A stretch of DNA of 64,000 nucleotides from Ilyomonas sp963847085 (GTDB taxonomy: Bacteria; Bacteroidota; Bacteroidia; Chitinophagales; Chitinophagaceae): the NCBI GenBank assembly GCA_963847085.1, contig CAWJYO010000009.1:922571-986570 (forward strand). The letters are read 5' to 3'. The position numbers and the translations under genes are program-made. Numbering within the stretch: the first letter of the stretch is position 1; every line of letters starts with the position of its first letter. The notes beneath the pieces were generated by a model. It ran no database searches and was not told the origin of the DNA. It was given only the letters and a program-made list of their open reading frames with translations. Positions 62,441-64,000 of the stretch are shown one piece after another.

Positions 62441-62472
62441 TTGCAAAAATAAATCACTTTTTAATTATTAAT
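62441..62472. other. Bacterial-to-eukaryotic junction
   Basis: Within about 30 bases the sequence changes from mixed bacterial coding to very AT-rich sequence. The left side belongs to the truncated glycosyltransferase. The right side starts just past the stop codon (TGA 62475-62473) of the eukaryotic gene on the other strand. No direct repeat, integrase, transposon end or tRNA was seen here. Confidence 0.7.
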
Positions 62473-63741
62473 TCAATTAAATATGACGTTTTGATTATTC
62501 TTTTCTTCATTTATTTTCTTTATATTATTTTTTTTCAATTGTTTCTTTTCTATTTTACATTTCTCAGACGTTTAGTTAACAACATTATCTCTAATAGGCC
62601 TAATTTTATCTAAATTAATTGTCAAACTAAAAGGACAATGATCACTTCCAAAATATTCATTATGAATTGTAGACTTCAATATGGCATCCATCTTTTAGCA
62701 TCATCTATACACTGACAACAAAATAGTCAAGTCTCCATCCATCATTCCTCTATTTTGCTTTGGATCGAATTGAAGAAACTATATTAAATTGATTTGGATG
62801 CAAAGTCTAAAGGTATCGTAAATTAATGATTCTATAGTAAATTTCCAAATGTTTGATCTCTCTTCTAGGTGTAAATCAAGCTCCAAACTTTCTGTACCTT
62901 TTGGATCGAATAGGTCAATCTCATTATGTGCAACATTTAAGTCCCCACTCAATATTACAGGTTTTTTACTTTTACTCTCTAAGATCTTTAAATACTTTTG
63001 AAAATCCATATCCCACTCATTAACTCTATAGTAATGTCTTTTCAGACCATCAACTCCAGCATTAGGAACATACAACTGCAACTAGATAAATTTTATCAAA
63101 CTCTACTGTTATAACTCTCCTTCATTATCATGCTTAGGAATACCCATATCATAAGTAACTTTGATAGGGATTAGGTCCTCTTGCATACTTATTGGACTTA
63201 TAAGAATAGCTGTCCCTGCATATCCCTTTTTAGGGGGCTTGCAACAATTCCAAAATTATAAACTGATTGGAAAGTAGTTTTATAATTTTTCTTATACTCC
63301 TGTCTTTAATAAAGCTAATTCATCCATTTTTGTCTCATTTAGACATACAATTGCTGGCTTTGCTATAAAATAATGTTATTATTGGTATACTTATGTAAGA
63401 AAAATTAGTTTCTTATCAGAAGGAAAAGATTTGTATAAAATGAGATCTTTAATGAAAATGATTAACTTACCATGATCTAAAAATTCGTAGAATTTCCTTG
63501 AATTGATCACAGCTCTGATTCCATTCACATTCCAATGCCATATCTTCAGACTACCTTGACCACCAACTCCAATATTATTATTGTCTTAACCAATAATATT
63601 TTAGTGAATAGCTCCATCCTTTTCTTCTTCTTTATCAAGATTATTCTTTTTAATGAATTAATTAAGTGTTTTTTACTCTAATTTAGCATCTCTCTTTTTT
63701 AATGGAACCTCATCCTTTTTATTTTCTTCTTTGTTCTACAT
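62473..63741 (-). CDS. Eukaryotic APE1-type AP endonuclease, ciliate nuclear code (UAA/UAG = Gln), one intron
   Basis: Read from ATG 63741 with TAA/TAG as glutamine and TGA as stop, the gene gives ~386 residues. A charged N-terminus (~55 residues, with PIP-like QKTLNQFI) precedes the EEP nuclease fold. Motifs in order: LKIWHWNVNGIRAVI, AIVCLNETK, LQFWNCCKPPKKGYAGTAIL, HDNEG, TVEFDKIYLVAV, YVPNAG, PVILSGDLNVAHNEIDLFDP, RNDGWRLDYFVVS, EYFGSDHCPFSLTINL. Together these retain the catalytic-site Asn, Glu, Tyr, Asp/Asn and Asp-His. The ATG-to-63120 stretch needs no indel: eight in-frame TAA/TAG codons are seen (63738, 63675, 63660, 63603, 63588, 63294, 63282, 63258 as first bases). Three more follow downstream among about four small frame errors (near 63115, 63075, 62800, 62680). 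A Lys/Asn-rich tail ends at TGA 62475-62473. Confidence 0.88.
63363..63470 (-). other. Spliceosomal GT-AG intron, 108 bp
   Basis: On the minus strand the donor is GATCATG|GTAAGTTAATC at 63470 and the acceptor is TTATTTTATAG|CAAAGCC at 63363. Joining the flanks makes a split codon G|CA (Ala) and restores FYEFLDH-AKPAIVCLNETK, matching the conserved order of AP endonucleases. The intron is AT-rich and has several in-frame TAA codons. Confidence 0.85.
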
Positions 63742-64000
63742 TTTTTAATATGATATTTAATATTATTATGTGTAATACTTTAAGGGATTCTGGGTTCTAT
63801 CTCTTGGCAGCTTTTTTGGGTGGCATAGTGTTTAGAGTTGATAATTTTTTTGAGCTTAAAAATATTAATTAATCAAACCTCCTCAACTATTATGACATAA
63901 AATTCTTAAGTAACATATTTTCAATATTCTAATTAATTGGTCTCTATACAAATAATAAATTACATGGGGTTTTGGGGTTGTGAGAGCCTGGATGTGCTGG
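63742..64000. other. AT-rich 5' flank of the eukaryotic gene with a terminal G4T4G4 string
   Basis: No supported gene. From 63742 to ~63960 the sequence is AT-rich with no bacterial features. At 63966-63977 GGGGTTTTGGGG is followed by TTG and a more GC-balanced end. G4T4 is the telomere unit of spirotrich ciliates and GGGGTT that of oligohymenophoreans; a single copy is weak evidence of a chromosome end. Confidence 0.35.

Noticed and set aside
62473..63741. Bacterial exodeoxyribonuclease III homologue
   Set aside because: The YVPNAG, GDLNVAH and NDGWRLDYF sequences also fit the bacterial family in part, but the GT-AG intron and TAA/TAG as Gln exclude a bacterial gene.
1..64000. CRISPR arrays, tRNA or rRNA genes, insertion sequences
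   Set aside because: Scanned for direct repeats with spacers, cloverleaf-like segments and transposase motifs; none was convincing.

Overview
The first ~62.4 kb is bacterial, most likely a Chitinophagaceae-type member of Bacteroidota. The signs are a C-terminal T9SS sorting domain, TAnnTTTG-type -7 elements close to start codons, an MG2/TonB-plug protein, DUF6266, a NamZ-like DUF1343 protein, a GluQ-type synthetase, and dispersed palindromic intergenic repeats of kinds seen in this phylum. Nearly every long gene carries one or more frame breaks, including single-copy housekeeping genes (smc, lpdA, fmt, phosphoglucomutase), so the window looks like lightly polished long-read assembly. Split genes are reported as single CDSs with the break positions noted.

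Layout. 1-36.2 kb is a housekeeping/envelope region: a T9SS/S74 surface protein, a cupin, a serine hydrolase, a GH30 glucosidase, gluQ, smc, an MG2/TonB-plug protein, a MntA-HepT toxin-antitoxin pair, lpdA, a deoxynucleoside kinase, an MFS transporter, phosphoglucomutase, a lysozyme-like protein, a response regulator, an outer-membrane barrel, lepA, an rRNA methyltransferase, a LysM protein, fmt, a NamZ-like muramidase, a SlyD-like isomerase, DUF6266 and a small HTH protein. Intergenic spaces here carry inverted repeats and a recurring 11-mer (TTTGTTTTTGC and its complement).

36.6-62.4 kb is one long plus-strand surface-polysaccharide locus with lower GC in its middle. It contains a Wza-like exporter, a Wzc-like tyrosine kinase, an acyltransferase, a Wzm/Wzt ABC exporter, three hexapeptide acyltransferases, a GT11 fucosyltransferase, about ten GT2/GT4-type glycosyltransferases, two methyltransferases, a Wzy/ligase-like membrane protein and GDP-mannose 4,6-dehydratase. 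A decayed second copy of the wza-wzc junction lies inside it at ~47.5 kb. Many genes overlap by a few bases, which suggests one or a few long transcripts.

From ~62.44 kb the sequence changes abruptly to very AT-rich DNA that is not bacterial. On the minus strand, 63741-62473 encodes a eukaryotic APE1-type AP endonuclease. It reads through eleven in-frame TAA/TAG codons, ends at TGA, and is interrupted by a 108-bp GT-AG intron whose removal restores the conserved protein. This is the ciliate-type nuclear code (UAA/UAG = Gln). The bacterial glycosyltransferase beside it is cut off at the junction. Either the contig is chimeric with co-sequenced ciliate DNA (most likely) or ciliate DNA is truly joined to the bacterial chromosome. 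No tRNA, rRNA, CRISPR array or insertion sequence was recognised.
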